This document shows, piece by piece, positions 9,195-18,502 of a stretch of DNA of 64,000 nucleotides. The stretch spans positions 1 through 64,000 of the forward strand of contig CAISPG010000131.1 in NCBI GenBank assembly GCA_903887325.1, in the 5' to 3' direction. The stretch comes from an uncultured Burkholderiales bacterium. Its GTDB lineage: Bacteria; Pseudomonadota; Gammaproteobacteria; Burkholderiales; Burkholderiaceae_C. How positions within the stretch are numbered: the stretch's first letter is position 1; each line of letters opens with the position of its first letter. Below the pieces are notes generated by a model that was not told the DNA's origin, did no database searches, and saw only the letters and a program-made list of their open reading frames with translations. A program made the translations under genes and the position numbers.

Positions 9195-10112
9195 ATGCCG
9201 CTCGGCTCGCTGGAACGTTCGCCGCCGCCTTTCTTTAAGCAAGGCACGTCGGCACTGACCAAGCTGGTCATGTTCAGCACCCTGTCTTTCGGCCTGATGT
9301 TTGCCGATCAACACTACAACATCGTGCAACCGGCGCGCTGGGCCTTGTCATTGATCGTTTACCCGGTGCAATGGGTGGCCTTGCGCCCGCAAGTGCTGTG
9401 GGATCACTTCGACGATGTGTTCGAGAGCAAGCAGGATGCTTTGAGCGCGGTCGAGCAGGCTCGCACGCAATTGCTCAAACAGTCGGTGCGCGCCAGCCAG
9501 GTCGAACAACTCATGCTCGAAAACCGGGATTTGCGTCAATTGCTTCAATTGCGCGAGCGCCTAGGCAATCCGGCCATGGCCGCCGAGGTTTTGTACGAAG
9601 CGGCAGACCCGTTCACCCGCAAAATGATTCTGGACAAAGGCGCTTTGCAAGGCGTGCAAACCAGTTCGCCGGTGATGGACGAGCTAGGTATATTGGGCCA
9701 GGTCACTCGGGTGCACCCGCTGGTCAGCGAAATCACGCTGGTCACCGACCGCGAGCATTCCATTCCAGTCCTCAACACCCGCACCGGCGCACGAGGTGTG
9801 GCTTTCGGCGAATCCGGCGGCGCGCCCTTGCTTGAGTTGCGTTACATGGCCACCAATGCCGACATTGAAGAAGGCGATATGTTGACCACCAGCGGTGTCG
9901 ACGGGGTGTACCCGCCCGGTATTCCGGTCGCCCGGGTGGTCAAGATTGAGCGTCGCGCCGACTCGGTGTTCGCGCGGATTTTGTGCGAGTCGCTGGCGCG
10001 GGTGCAAGGTGCGCGCCATGTGATGGTGCTAGAGCCGGTGAAACTCACTCAGCCAAGTTTCAAAGAATTACCGCCGCCGCCGCAACCACCGGTCAAAGGG
10101 GGCAGAGGATGA
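9195..10112 (+). CDS. mreC: Rod-shape-determining protein MreC
   Basis: This 305-residue protein has a short cytoplasmic N-terminus, one membrane helix (about 24-45), a coiled-coil segment (about 75-120, SKQDALSAVEQARTQLLKQS), then the periplasmic beta-barrel half with DELGILGQVTRVHPLVSEIT and LTTSGVDGVYPPGIPVA. MreC links MreB filaments to the PBP2 transpeptidase in the periplasm. The C-terminus ends in a proline-rich run. It directly follows mreB and overlaps the mreD start by the ATGA arrangement. Confidence 0.96.
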   Translation: MPLGSLERSPPPFFKQGTSALTKLVMFSTLSFGLMFADQHYNIVQPARWALSLIVYPVQWVALRPQVLWDHFDDVFESKQDALSAVEQARTQLLKQSVRASQVEQLMLENRDLRQLLQLRERLGNPAMAAEVLYEAADPFTRKMILDKGALQGVQTSSPVMDELGILGQVTRVHPLVSEITLVTDREHSIPVLNTRTGARGVAFGESGGAPLLELRYMATNADIEEGDMLTTSGVDGVYPPGIPVARVVKIERRADSVFARILCESLARVQGARHVMVLEPVKLTQPSFKELPPPPQPPVKGGRG

Positions 10113-10639
10113 TCATGCCGCGCGGTCAGCAGCTGTTGCTGCCGGTCAGCCCCTTGTTCATGCTGTTCACCATGGCGTTTGCCTTGCTGCTGGACATGCT
10201 GCAAAGCATGGCCTGGACCGGCAACGCCGCCTGGGCGCCCGATTGGCTGGCGCTGGTGCTGGTGTTCTGGGCGATCCACCAGCCCTTGCGCGTCGGTGTG
10301 GGCGTGGCCTTTGTGCTGGGCTTGCTGACCGATGTGCACCAGACATCGCTGCTCGGCCAGCATGCGCTCACCTATACCGTGCAAGGCTATCTGGCGACCA
10401 TGATTCACCGCCGCATACTCTGGTTTGATGTGCCGTCTCAGGCTTTGCAGGTGCTGCCCGTGTTCATGGCCGCGCAATTGCTGGAGTTGAGCGTGCGCAT
10501 TGCCGCCGGCGGTTTGTTCCCCGGCTGGTCGTTCGCCATTCCGCCCGTGCTGCAGGCCTTGATGTGGCCGTTGGTGACATTGATACTGTTGGCCCCGCAG
10601 CGGCGCGCCCCGGATCCGGATAAACACCGTCCCTTATGA
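10109..10639 (+). CDS. mreD: Rod-shape-determining protein MreD
   Basis: This 176-residue polytopic membrane protein has about five hydrophobic helices and the MreD family layout: LPVSPLFMLFTMAFALLLDML at the start, the central GLLTDVHQTSLLGQHALTY, and a C-terminal helix before a charged tail. MreD stabilises the elongasome with MreC. The chosen ATG (10109) overlaps the mreC stop by four bases, while its own stop overlaps the mrdA ATG. The much longer ORF-track version starts inside mreC and is rejected. Confidence 0.93.
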   Translation: MIMPRGQQLLLPVSPLFMLFTMAFALLLDMLQSMAWTGNAAWAPDWLALVLVFWAIHQPLRVGVGVAFVLGLLTDVHQTSLLGQHALTYTVQGYLATMIHRRILWFDVPSQALQVLPVFMAAQLLELSVRIAAGGLFPGWSFAIPPVLQALMWPLVTLILLAPQRRAPDPDKHRPL

Positions 10640-12630
10640 GTCTGCTGCGTAACGTCGAATACGATCTTCGACGCTTTCGTGCGCGCGTCATGGTGGCGTC
10701 TTTGATGGTGCTGGTGGCCTTCGGGCTGTTGTGTACACGTTTGATGTATTTACAGCTGTGGCGATACCAAGACTTCAGCGCACAGGCGGAGAGCAACCGC
10801 ACCGCCATCGTACCCATCGTGCCCAACCGCGGTGTCATCATGGACCGCAACGGCATTGTGCTGGCGACCAATTACTCTGCTTACACGCTGGAGATCACGC
10901 CGTCCAAAGTCGTTGAGCCCTTGGACGAGGTGATTGAAAAACTCGCTGAACTCATAGACATACAAGGCCGGGATAAACGGCGGTTTCGCAAGCTGCGCGA
11001 AGAGTCCAAAAGTTTTGAATCGGTACCTATCCGCACCCGTTTGAGCGACGAAGAAGTCGCTCGTTTTGCCGCGCAACGCTACCGCTTTCCCGGCGTGGAA
11101 ATCCGCGCGCGTTTGTTCCGCAATTACCCGTACAGCGAACTTGCCAGCCACGTCATCGGTTACATAGGGCGCATCAACCAGTCCGAAAAAGAAAAACTCG
11201 AAGAGCAGGAAAACGTCGGTAACTACCGGGGCACAGACTACATAGGCAAACTCGGCGTCGAGCAAAGCTACGAGCGACAGTTGCACGGCCAGACCGGCGT
11301 GCATGAAATGGAAACCTCGGCCGGCGGACACGCAGTACGGCGCTTGCGCAGCAGCCCGGCCACACCCGGCAACACGGTGGTGCTGTCCATAGACATCAAA
11401 TTGCAGCAACTTGTGGAAGACATGTACGGCGCCAGACGCGGCGCGCTGGTAGCAATCGACCCGAGCAACGGCGAGGTGTTGGCTTTTGTCAGCAAGCCGA
11501 CTTTCGACCCCAACCTGTTTGTCGAGGGCATTGATGTAGAAAACTGGCAAAAGCTCAACGAATCACCGGATAAACCTTTGCTTAACCGCGCCTTGCGCGG
11601 CACCTATCCGCCGGGCTCGACCTACAAACCGTTCATGTCACTGGCCGCGCTCAACACCGGCAAGCGAAGCGCCTCGCAAATCATTTACGACCCCGGTTTT
11701 TTTATGTTCGGTAACCACCGTTTCCGCGACGACAAAGAGGGCGGTCATGGGTCAGTGGACATGTACAAATCGATTGTGCAGTCATGTGACACCTATTACT
11801 ACATGCTGGCGCGCGACATGGGCGTGGACTTGATTCACGAGCAAATGAAACCTTTGGGCTTCGGTCAATTGACGGGTATAGACATACTGGGCGAGTCGCA
11901 CGGTATCTTGCCGTCTACGGAATGGAAGCAAAACACCTACAAGCGCGCCGAGCAGCAACGCTGGTACTCGGGTGAAACCATATCGCTGGGCATTGGCCAG
12001 GGCTATAACAGTTTCACCATGTTGCAACTCGCGCAAGCCGTGGCTATTTTGGCCAACAACGGCATACGCAACCGCCCGCACCTGGTACGCGAGGTGGTCG
12101 ACATAGAAACCAAAGAAAAACAGGTAGTGGTCAAAGACCCGCCGCAGTCGCTAGGGTTCAGGCCCGAGGATCTGGAGGTGATACGCAAAGCCATGGTCGG
12201 CGTGAATCTGGAAGGCACCTCAGCCGGCAGTTTTGTGTCTGCCGAATACACCAGTGCCGGCAAGACCGGTACCGCACAGGTTTACACCATCAAGCAAAAC
12301 GAAAAATACGTGGCCGGCAAGGTCGATGAGCGTTTGCGCGACCACGCCTTGTTCATCGCGTTTGCGCCGGCGGAAGACCCGAAAGTCGCTTTGGCCATGG
12401 TGGTGGAAAACGCGGGTTTTGGTGCGCAAAGCGCAGCCCCGATTGCACGCCGTGTGTTTGATTACATCTTGCTTGGGCTGTACCCGTCGCAAGAAGACTT
12501 AGACGCAGTACGCATCGGTCAGGCCACACGCCCGGTGGGCAAGCGCCGTCCGGCTTCGACTGTGCCGTGGCCGCCCAAGCCCAGCAGCGCACCGCCTGAG
12601 CCCGGCCTGGACGAAGAGAACGAGCCTTAA
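10636..12630 (+). CDS. mrdA: Penicillin-binding protein 2, elongation transpeptidase
   Basis: This 664-residue class B PBP has an N-terminal membrane anchor (about 18-40), a pedestal domain beginning NRGVIMDRNGIVLATNYS, and a transpeptidase domain with Ser328-x-x-Lys331 in PPGSTYKPF, SCD in IVQSCDTYYYM and KTG in SAGKTGTAQV. It cross-links lateral-wall peptidoglycan with the Mre proteins. The C-terminus has a proline-rich tail of about 30 residues. In many Burkholderiales rodA follows directly. Here a convergent permease gene overlaps the stop by four bases, so the partner glycosyltransferase must be encoded elsewhere. Confidence 0.96.
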   Translation: MSLLRNVEYDLRRFRARVMVASLMVLVAFGLLCTRLMYLQLWRYQDFSAQAESNRTAIVPIVPNRGVIMDRNGIVLATNYSAYTLEITPSKVVEPLDEVIEKLAELIDIQGRDKRRFRKLREESKSFESVPIRTRLSDEEVARFAAQRYRFPGVEIRARLFRNYPYSELASHVIGYIGRINQSEKEKLEEQENVGNYRGTDYIGKLGVEQSYERQLHGQTGVHEMETSAGGHAVRRLRSSPATPGNTVVLSIDIKLQQLVEDMYGARRGALVAIDPSNGEVLAFVSKPTFDPNLFVEGIDVENWQKLNESPDKPLLNRALRGTYPPGSTYKPFMSLAALNTGKRSASQIIYDPGFFMFGNHRFRDDKEGGHGSVDMYKSIVQSCDTYYYMLARDMGVDLIHEQMKPLGFGQLTGIDILGESHGILPSTEWKQNTYKRAEQQRWYSGETISLGIGQGYNSFTMLQLAQAVAILANNGIRNRPHLVREVVDIETKEKQVVVKDPPQSLGFRPEDLEVIRKAMVGVNLEGTSAGSFVSAEYTSAGKTGTAQVYTIKQNEKYVAGKVDERLRDHALFIAFAPAEDPKVALAMVVENAGFGAQSAAPIARRVFDYILLGLYPSQEDLDAVRIGQATRPVGKRRPASTVPWPPKPSSAPPEPGLDEENEP

Positions 12631-13382
12631 AGCCAGGCATCCAGCGCGGTTTTGAAAGCCAGTGCGCTCACCACCACGATAAACACATAGCGCACAAACG
12701 CCGTGCCGTGACGCACCGCCATGCGCGTGCCCAGCAGGCTGCCGATCACATTGGCAATCGCCAGCGGAATACCAACCTGCCACCAGACATGGCCTTGCCA
12801 GGCCAGCAAAATCACCGCCGCCAGGTTACTGCTCAGGTTAAGGATTTTGCTGTGCGCCGAGGCTTGTAAAAAATCGAAACCCAGCACACGCACCAGCAAA
12901 AACACCAGAAAGCTGCCGGTGCCCGGCCCGAAAAAACCGTCGTAAAAACCGATGACCGCGCCAATCAGCCCCATGTAAATCGCTTGCTGGCGGGTGGCAA
13001 AGCGCGGCGCATGCGCTTGCCCGAGTTGTTTGTTCCACAAGGTGTAGCCCAACAAGCCCAGCAGCAGCGCGGGCAGGGCCATGCGCAAATACTGAGGCGA
13101 CACCAGGGTCAGCACATACGCCCCGGCCCATGAACCGCCAAACGCCAGCAGGCTGGCGATCAGCAAGGCGCGCCAGGACAGTTGCACCCGGCGGCTGTAT
13201 TGCCAGGCGGCGAACAAGGTGCCCCACACAGACGCAGATTTGTTGGTGCCCAGCAGCGTGGCCGGGTGCAGCGACGGGTAGGTGGCAAACAAGGCCGGCA
13301 CCAGAATCAGGCCGCCGCCGCCGACCACGGCATCCACAAAGCCGGCCAGTGCCGACATCAGGCTGACCAGCACAATGTCCAT
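12627..13382 (-). CDS. TauE/SafE-family membrane permease
   Basis: This 251-residue protein has about eight hydrophobic helices and the paired signatures of the family: GFVDAVVGGGGLILVPAL with LLGTNKSASVWGT in the first half, and GFYDGFFGPGTGSFLVFLLV with AHSKILNLSSNLAA in the second. TauE/SafE proteins export sulfite, sulfonates or related organic anions; the substrate here is not readable. The ATG at 13382 follows GAGAAAG and begins the first membrane helix. The longer ORF-track start crosses a terminator and is rejected. The gene converges on mrdA with a 4-base overlap. Confidence 0.85.
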   Translation of the reverse strand: MDIVLVSLMSALAGFVDAVVGGGGLILVPALFATYPSLHPATLLGTNKSASVWGTLFAAWQYSRRVQLSWRALLIASLLAFGGSWAGAYVLTLVSPQYLRMALPALLLGLLGYTLWNKQLGQAHAPRFATRQQAIYMGLIGAVIGFYDGFFGPGTGSFLVFLLVRVLGFDFLQASAHSKILNLSSNLAAVILLAWQGHVWWQVGIPLAIANVIGSLLGTRMAVRHGTAFVRYVFIVVVSALAFKTALDAWL

Positions 13383-13400
13383 CACGTCTTTCTCACAGTC

Positions 13401-13427
13401 AAAAAAAAGCACCGTTGTGCGGTGCTT
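13401..13427 (-). terminator. Rho-independent terminator after the GMC oxidoreductase operon
   Basis: On the minus strand AAGCACCG and CGGTGCTT form a perfect 8-bp stem with a 5-base loop, followed by a run of T residues. It lies between the end of the GMC gene (13550) and the start of the permease gene (13382), both on the minus strand, so it separates the two transcripts. A weaker CCTCC/GGAGG hairpin followed by seven T on the plus strand lies at about 13442-13470. Confidence 0.85.
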
Positions 13428-13549
13428 TTCCGGTGTCGCTACCCTCCTTGTGGAGGATGCTTTTTTTGTCTCCTCTGACCCTCTGCATTCAACACCTGAG
13501 CGTTGTTTGCGAGTGGCTGAACTGTAGGTGAAACAGTTCAAGACTTTGC

Positions 13550-15280
13550 CTAGGAATTACCCTCGGCAAGCGCTTGCAATGCCAGCAATTCGGCGGCACG
13601 CTCTGCAATCATCAACACCGGGCTGTTGGTGTTGCCGCTGGTGATGCTGGGCATCACTGACGCATCGGCGATGCGCAGGCCGTGCACCAGACCGCCGCGC
13701 CCGTCGCGCACCCGCAGCTCGCTGTCGACCACCGCCAGCGGGTCGTCCAGGCGGCCCATGCGTGCAGTGCCCACCGGGTGAAAAATCGTGGTGCCGATGT
13801 CACCGGCCAGTCGGGCCAGCTCGTCGTCGGTTTCAAACTGCGTGCCCGGCTTCCATTCCTCGGGCTGGTATTTGGCCAGCGCCGGTTGCGCGGCGATCCG
13901 CCGGGTCACGCGCAAAGAGTCTGCGGCCACGCGCCGGTCTTCTTCGGTCGACAAATAATTTGGCGCGATCAGCGGGGCTTGCGAAAAGTCCGCGCTTTGT
14001 ATGTTGACCGTGCCGTGACTGCTGGGGTTCAAGTTGCAGACGCTGGCGGTGAACGCAGGAAAGCTGTGCAGCGGTTCACCGAATGCGTCCAAACTCAACG
14101 GTTGCACGTGGTATTCGATGTTCGGCCAGGGCTGCGATGGGTCGCTTCGGGTGAATGCGCCGAGTTGAGAAGGCGCCATGCTCATCGGGCCGCTGCGGTG
14201 CAACAGGTATTCCAAACCGATGGCGGCTTTGCCCCACCAGCTGTTGGCCATGGTGTTCAAGGTCTTCACGCCTTTGACTTTGAACACCGCGCGGATTTGC
14301 AAATGGTCTTGCAAGTTTGCGCCCACACCCGGCAGATCGGCCAGCGGCGTGATGCCGTGTTGTTGCAACAGCGCTGCCGGGCCAAGCCCCGAGAGTTGCA
14401 GCAACTGCGGCGTGCCTATGGCGCCGGCGCACATCACCACAGCTTGACGCGCCACCGCTTGCACACGCTCTTTGCCGTTCCACACGTCCACGCCTGTGCA
14501 AGCCAGGCTGCCGTCGGCTTGTGTGTTTATGTTCAATTTGGAGACCTGCGCGGCAGTCCACATTTCAAAATTGGGCCGCGCATAACAAGCGGGCCGCAAA
14601 AACGCTTTGGCCGTGTTCCAGCGCCAACCGCTTTTCTGGTTCACTTCGAAATAGCTGACACCTTCGTTCGTGCCCCGGTTGAAATCATCGGTGGCGGGAA
14701 TGCCGGCTTGCACCGCAGCTTGGGCAAACGCGTCCAGCACGTCCCAGCGCAAGCGTTGTTTCTCAATCCGCCATTCGCCGCCTGCATTTCGGTGCCGCAG
14801 GGTTTGGTGATAAACACTTTGGCCTTGTTGCACCACTTGCGCGGGCGTGCCTTTGGCACCGTGCAAGTCGTTGGCACCGAGGTAATGGTCTTCGTGCATT
14901 TTGAAGTAGGGCAGGCTGTGTTCCCAACTCCAACGCGGGTCACCGGTGATGGTGGCCCATTGGTCGTAGTCACGCGATTGGCCGCGCATGTAAATCATGC
15001 CGTTGATGCTGGAGCAGCCGCCGAGCACCTTGCCACGCGGGTAGCGCAAGCGGCGGCCGTTCAAACCGTCGGCGGGCTCGGTCTGGTACAGCCAGTCGGT
15101 GCGCGGGTTGCCTATGCAATACAAATAGCCGACCGGGATATGCACCCAGTGGTAATCGTCTTTGCGACCGGCTTCGATCAGCAATACCCGCTTGGACGCG
15201 TCTGCACTCAAGCGGTTGGCCAGCAGGCAACCGGCGGTGCCCGCGCCGATGATGATGTAGTCGAAGGTGGTGTCGCTCAT
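13550..15280 (-). CDS. GMC-family FAD oxidoreductase (choline/alcohol dehydrogenase-like)
   Basis: This 576-residue protein starts MSDTTFDYIIIGAGTAGCLLA, the Rossmann ADP-binding motif of GMC flavoproteins, followed by the first GMC signature RGKVLGGCSSINGMIYMRG. The second signature region GAIGTPQLLQLSGLGP and the C-terminal histidine region (IFHPVGTARMG, then SGNTNSPVLMIAER) are present. It should oxidise a primary alcohol, passing electrons to a carrier. The substrate is unknown. The gene starts one base after mmsA ends, so the two form an operon: alcohol oxidation plus a CoA-acylating aldehyde dehydrogenase. The 79-residue ORF-track extension lies inside mmsA. Confidence 0.9.
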   Translation of the reverse strand: MSDTTFDYIIIGAGTAGCLLANRLSADASKRVLLIEAGRKDDYHWVHIPVGYLYCIGNPRTDWLYQTEPADGLNGRRLRYPRGKVLGGCSSINGMIYMRGQSRDYDQWATITGDPRWSWEHSLPYFKMHEDHYLGANDLHGAKGTPAQVVQQGQSVYHQTLRHRNAGGEWRIEKQRLRWDVLDAFAQAAVQAGIPATDDFNRGTNEGVSYFEVNQKSGWRWNTAKAFLRPACYARPNFEMWTAAQVSKLNINTQADGSLACTGVDVWNGKERVQAVARQAVVMCAGAIGTPQLLQLSGLGPAALLQQHGITPLADLPGVGANLQDHLQIRAVFKVKGVKTLNTMANSWWGKAAIGLEYLLHRSGPMSMAPSQLGAFTRSDPSQPWPNIEYHVQPLSLDAFGEPLHSFPAFTASVCNLNPSSHGTVNIQSADFSQAPLIAPNYLSTEEDRRVAADSLRVTRRIAAQPALAKYQPEEWKPGTQFETDDELARLAGDIGTTIFHPVGTARMGRLDDPLAVVDSELRVRDGRGGLVHGLRIADASVMPSITSGNTNSPVLMIAERAAELLALQALAEGNS

Positions 15281-15281
15281 G

Positions 15282-16805
15282 TCACTTGGACGTCGGCATG
15301 ACAAACTCCGCACCCTTGGGCGTGCTCTCCGGCCAGCGCTGCATGATGGATTTTTGCTTGGTGTAAAAACGCACGCCTTCTTCGCCGTAGGCATGCATAT
15401 CGCCAAACAGCGAACGTTTCCAACCACCAAAGCCATGCCAAGCCATGGGCACAGGAATCGGCACGTTGATGCCGACCATGCCCACTTGTATGCGGCGTGA
15501 AAACTCGCGTGCCACATTGCCGTCGCGGGTGAAGCAACTCACACCGTTGCCGAACTCGTGGTCGTTGATGATTTGCACCGCCGTGGCGAAATCGGGCACG
15601 CGCACGCATGCCAGCACCGGGCCGAAGATTTCTTCTTTGTAAATACGCATGTCGGTTGTCACGTGGTCAAACAGTGAGCCGCCCATCCAGAAACCGCCCG
15701 AAGTGTCAGTTCCGCAACCGGCACCGGCTTGCGCAGCTTTGAAGCCGCGACCATCTACCAATAATTTCGCACCTTCTTCCACGCCCAATCCGATGTAGCC
15801 GCTGATGCGCTCGTGGGCAAGTTGCGTGACGATGGGGCCCATTTCGGCTGCCAGGTTTTCGCCGTTCAGCACTTTCAATGCTTGGGTGCGCGCTATCAAC
15901 TTAGGCAAAATTTTGTCGGCCACATCGCCGACCAACACCGCCACGCTGATGGCCATGCAACGTTCACCCGCTGATCCGTAAGCCGCGCCGATCAGCGCAT
16001 CCACCGCTTGATCAATGTCGGCATCGGGCATGACCACCATGTGGTTTTTCGCGCCGCCCAGCGCTTGCACGCGTTTGCCGTGGTGCGCGCCGGTTTCATA
16101 GATGTAATTGGCAATCGGTGTGGAGCCGACAAAGCTGATGGCTTTGACATCCGGGTGCACCAGCAAAGCATCGACAGCTTCTTTGTCGCCTTGCACCACG
16201 TTGAACACGCCGTCGGGCAGCCCGGCTTGCTTGAGCAAATCGGCCATCATCAAAGATGGCGTCGGGTCGGTCGGGCTGGGTTTGAGGATGAATGTGTTGC
16301 CCGCTGCAATCGCCACCGGGAACATCCACATGGGCACCATGACGGGAAAGTTGAACGGCGTGATGCCGGCCACCACGCCCAGCGGCTGGCGCAAGGTCCA
16401 GTTGTCTATGCCGGTGGCGACTTGTTCTGTGTAATCGCCTTTGAGCAATTGCGGGATGCCTGTCGCGAATTCAACGATGTCTATGCCGCGCGCGACTTCG
16501 CCTTGGGCATCGGTGAACACCTTGCCGTGCTCGGCGGTGATGGCGTGGGCCAGCGCGTCTTTGTGCTGGTGCAGCAGTTCCAAAAATTTGAACATGACGC
16601 GGGCGCGGCGCAGGGGCGGCGCGTCTGCCCAGGCAGGGAACGCGGCCTGGGCAGCGGCGACGGCTGTTTTCACGTCTTGCGCTGAGCCGAGGGTAACTTG
16701 TGCGGTGACGGCACCGGTGGCGGGGTTGGTCACCGGTTGTGAGCGCTGGCCTTGTCCGGCGACAGGCGAGCCGTTGATGTGGTGACCGATGCGGGTGGTG
16801 CTCAT
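15282..16805 (-). CDS. mmsA: Methylmalonate-semialdehyde dehydrogenase (CoA-acylating)
   Basis: This 507-residue ALDH-superfamily protein starts [20 protein letters not shown] and has the MmsA-type features: [55 protein letters not shown] and the nucleophile region GSAGERCMA. MmsA converts methylmalonate or malonate semialdehyde with CoA and NAD to propionyl- or acetyl-CoA, the last step of valine and related catabolism. It is the first gene of a two-gene operon with the GMC oxidoreductase. The start used has the conserved N-terminus; eight extra residues are possible upstream. Confidence 0.92.
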   Translation of the reverse strand: MSTTRIGHHINGSPVAGQGQRSQPVTNPATGAVTAQVTLGSAQDVKTAVAAAQAAFPAWADAPPLRRARVMFKFLELLHQHKDALAHAITAEHGKVFTDAQGEVARGIDIVEFATGIPQLLKGDYTEQVATGIDNWTLRQPLGVVAGITPFNFPVMVPMWMFPVAIAAGNTFILKPSPTDPTPSLMMADLLKQAGLPDGVFNVVQGDKEAVDALLVHPDVKAISFVGSTPIANYIYETGAHHGKRVQALGGAKNHMVVMPDADIDQAVDALIGAAYGSAGERCMAISVAVLVGDVADKILPKLIARTQALKVLNGENLAAEMGPIVTQLAHERISGYIGLGVEEGAKLLVDGRGFKAAQAGAGCGTDTSGGFWMGGSLFDHVTTDMRIYKEEIFGPVLACVRVPDFATAVQIINDHEFGNGVSCFTRDGNVAREFSRRIQVGMVGINVPIPVPMAWHGFGGWKRSLFGDMHAYGEEGVRFYTKQKSIMQRWPESTPKGAEFVMPTSK

Positions 16806-17186
16806 GGCGTTGTCTCGTTCTTGAAACACCCATTATCTGTGCAGTATGGCTAGGCACGTTTCATGAAGTGAGGTGTTCACGCCACGGCGGTTGTGCCTTT
16901 GAGTAAAGTGCTCACGCCACGCCGGTTCGGTCGCCGCTCACTGCCGCTGCGCGCCAATGTTCGCGTCGGCCCGCCCGCCATGTCGTCGTCCGTTCGCAGT
17001 TTTCTCCGACTGCATATCTGCGGTTAAAGAAACCAAGCTTCAACCAAATACATGACAGAGGCCGACAGAGGGGGCGATTTTTTCGAGCGAAAGCGCAGAA
17101 AAAAATCGCACCGGATGGTCGGCCAAAGCGTGTCTTCAATGAACCGTACGAAAGCCAATACATCCGGATGGTCGGCCAAGCGTGTA
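16806..17186. other. Non-coding stretch with direct repeats and an AT-rich hairpin
   Basis: I see no convincing gene in these 381 bases. The stretch holds a direct repeat, ccggatggtcggccaa(a)gcgtgt, at 17111-17133 and 17164-17185 (53-base offset, one base of length difference). A perfect 10-bp inverted repeat GCGATTTTTT/AAAAAATCGC lies at 17074-17109. A second pair of imperfect repeats around gtgctcacgccacg lies near 16872-16925. The overlapping 72-codon minus ORF of the track extends maoC upstream in another frame and resembles nothing. This may be the relic of a mobile element. Confidence 0.5.
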
Positions 17187-17639
17187 TTAACCGCGCCGCC
17201 TAAACATTCCCCAACCTTCCATGTGCAACACCTTGTCGCCATGCTGGTTGAACATTTCCCACAGATTGCGGGTCATGCCTATCTCCGGGCGTTTGCCCAT
17301 GGGCTTGGTTTCCAGCACCGTCGTGCGCAAACTCAGCGTGTCGCCGGGAAAGACCGGCTTGGTCCATTTGATGCCTTCCAGCCCGGGCGAACCCATGCTA
17401 GAGGTGTGGCGCAAAAAATTTGTCACCATCAGACGCATCGCCATGGCGCAGGTATGCCAGCCGCTGGCGCACAAGCCGCCGAACACCGAGGCTTTGGCCG
17501 CCTCGTCATCCAGGTGAAACGGCTGGGGATCGAACTGAGTCGCAAACGCAATGATCTCTTCCCGCGTCGGTGTGATGCTACCCAACTCCCTGACATCACC
17601 GACTTGCATGTCTTCCCAAAAAATAGTGACCTCGCTCAT
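17187..17639 (-). CDS. MaoC-like (R)-hydratase
   Basis: This 150-residue protein has the hot-dog fold marks of MaoC/PhaJ hydratases: FWEDMQVGDVRELGSITPTREEIIAFA at the start, and the hydratase Asp/His motif FDPQPFHLDDEAAKASVFGG followed by LCASGWHTCAMAMRL. It probably hydrates trans-2-enoyl-CoA or a related thioester. Its ATG overlaps the stop of the upstream SDR gene, so the two are translationally coupled, a dehydrogenase/hydratase pair typical of acyl-CoA metabolism. The natural substrate is not evident. Confidence 0.88.
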   Translation of the reverse strand: MSEVTIFWEDMQVGDVRELGSITPTREEIIAFATQFDPQPFHLDDEAAKASVFGGLCASGWHTCAMAMRLMVTNFLRHTSSMGSPGLEGIKWTKPVFPGDTLSLRTTVLETKPMGKRPEIGMTRNLWEMFNQHGDKVLHMEGWGMFRRRG

Positions 17640-18400
17640 ACCCGTCCGCCGGCCACATTCAAAGTGGTGCCGGTCACATAAGACGCGGCATCGCCGAGCA
17701 GCCAGACGATGCCCTGGGCCACCTCTTCAGCCGTGCCCGGGCGTTGCATAGGCACCTGGTTGGCGAGTTGGTGGGCGCGGTCCGGCTGGCCCCCACTGGC
17801 GTGTATGTCGGTCAATATCAATCCGGGGCGCACGCCGTTGACGCGTATGCCTTCGGTGGCCACTTCCTTGGACAGGCCCATGGTGAAGGTGTCTATGGCG
17901 GCCTTGCTGGCGGCGTAATCCACGTACTGGTTGGGTGAACCCAACAAAGCGGCGGCGCTGCTCAGGTTGACAATGCTGCCGCCCGCGCCGCCGTGGCGCG
18001 TGCTCATGCGCTTGACCGCTTGCGCCGCGCAGGCAAAACTGCCGAGCACGTTGATGCGCATCATGCGCTCTAGCCGCGCCCAGGACATGTCCTCGACCCG
18101 CGCCGCCACATCGACTACGCCGGCGTTGTTGATGAAGCCGGTGATGCGACCCATGGCGTCATCGACTTCTTTGAACAAACGCTCAATGTCCGCTTCTATG
18201 CCGATGTCGGCCTGAAACGCCTGTGCCCGCCCGCCCATGGCGTGAATCTGCGCCACCACATCAGCGGCTGCTTTGGCGTCTTGGGTGTAATTGACGGCGA
18301 CGGCCCAGCCTTGCTTAGCGGCGAGCAAAGCGCAGGCCGCGCCTATGCCGCGGCTGCCGCCGGTGATCAAAACCAAGGGGGTGGGGGTAGATGCGTTCAC
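17636..18400 (-). CDS. Short-chain dehydrogenase/reductase
   Basis: This 254-residue classical SDR has the cofactor loop TGGSRGIGAACALLAAKQG, NNAG, the catalytic serine region IVNLSSAAALLG and the Tyr-Lys motif YVDYAASKAAI, ending in YVTGTTLNVAGGRV. The Arg in the glycine loop and a basic region after the second strand fit an NADP(H) enzyme. I chose the GTG start at 18400 because it has GGAG at the right distance and begins just before the first strand. The ORF-track ATG at 18562 adds unrelated sequence overlapping the divergent gene. It is operonic with the MaoC gene. Confidence 0.88.
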   Translation of the reverse strand: MNASTPTPLVLITGGSRGIGAACALLAAKQGWAVAVNYTQDAKAAADVVAQIHAMGGRAQAFQADIGIEADIERLFKEVDDAMGRITGFINNAGVVDVAARVEDMSWARLERMMRINVLGSFACAAQAVKRMSTRHGGAGGSIVNLSSAAALLGSPNQYVDYAASKAAIDTFTMGLSKEVATEGIRVNGVRPGLILTDIHASGGQPDRAHQLANQVPMQRPGTAEEVAQGIVWLLGDAASYVTGTTLNVAGGRV

Positions 18401-18502
18401 GTGAGCTCCGTTCAGTAGGTAGGTGGGTGCGAAATAGTAGGATGCGGCTTGGCGACCGGCCTGCATGGCTTGTCTAAAAAGATAACACGATTGAAAGCGC
18501 TT

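Noticed and set aside
13682-15301. 539-residue plus-strand ORF over the GMC gene
   Set aside because: It is an antisense shadow of a well-supported GMC oxidoreductase and has no recognisable motif.
17024-17242. 72-residue minus ORF in the mmsA-maoC gap
   Set aside because: It overlaps maoC in another frame, includes the direct repeats as coding sequence and shows no family resemblance.
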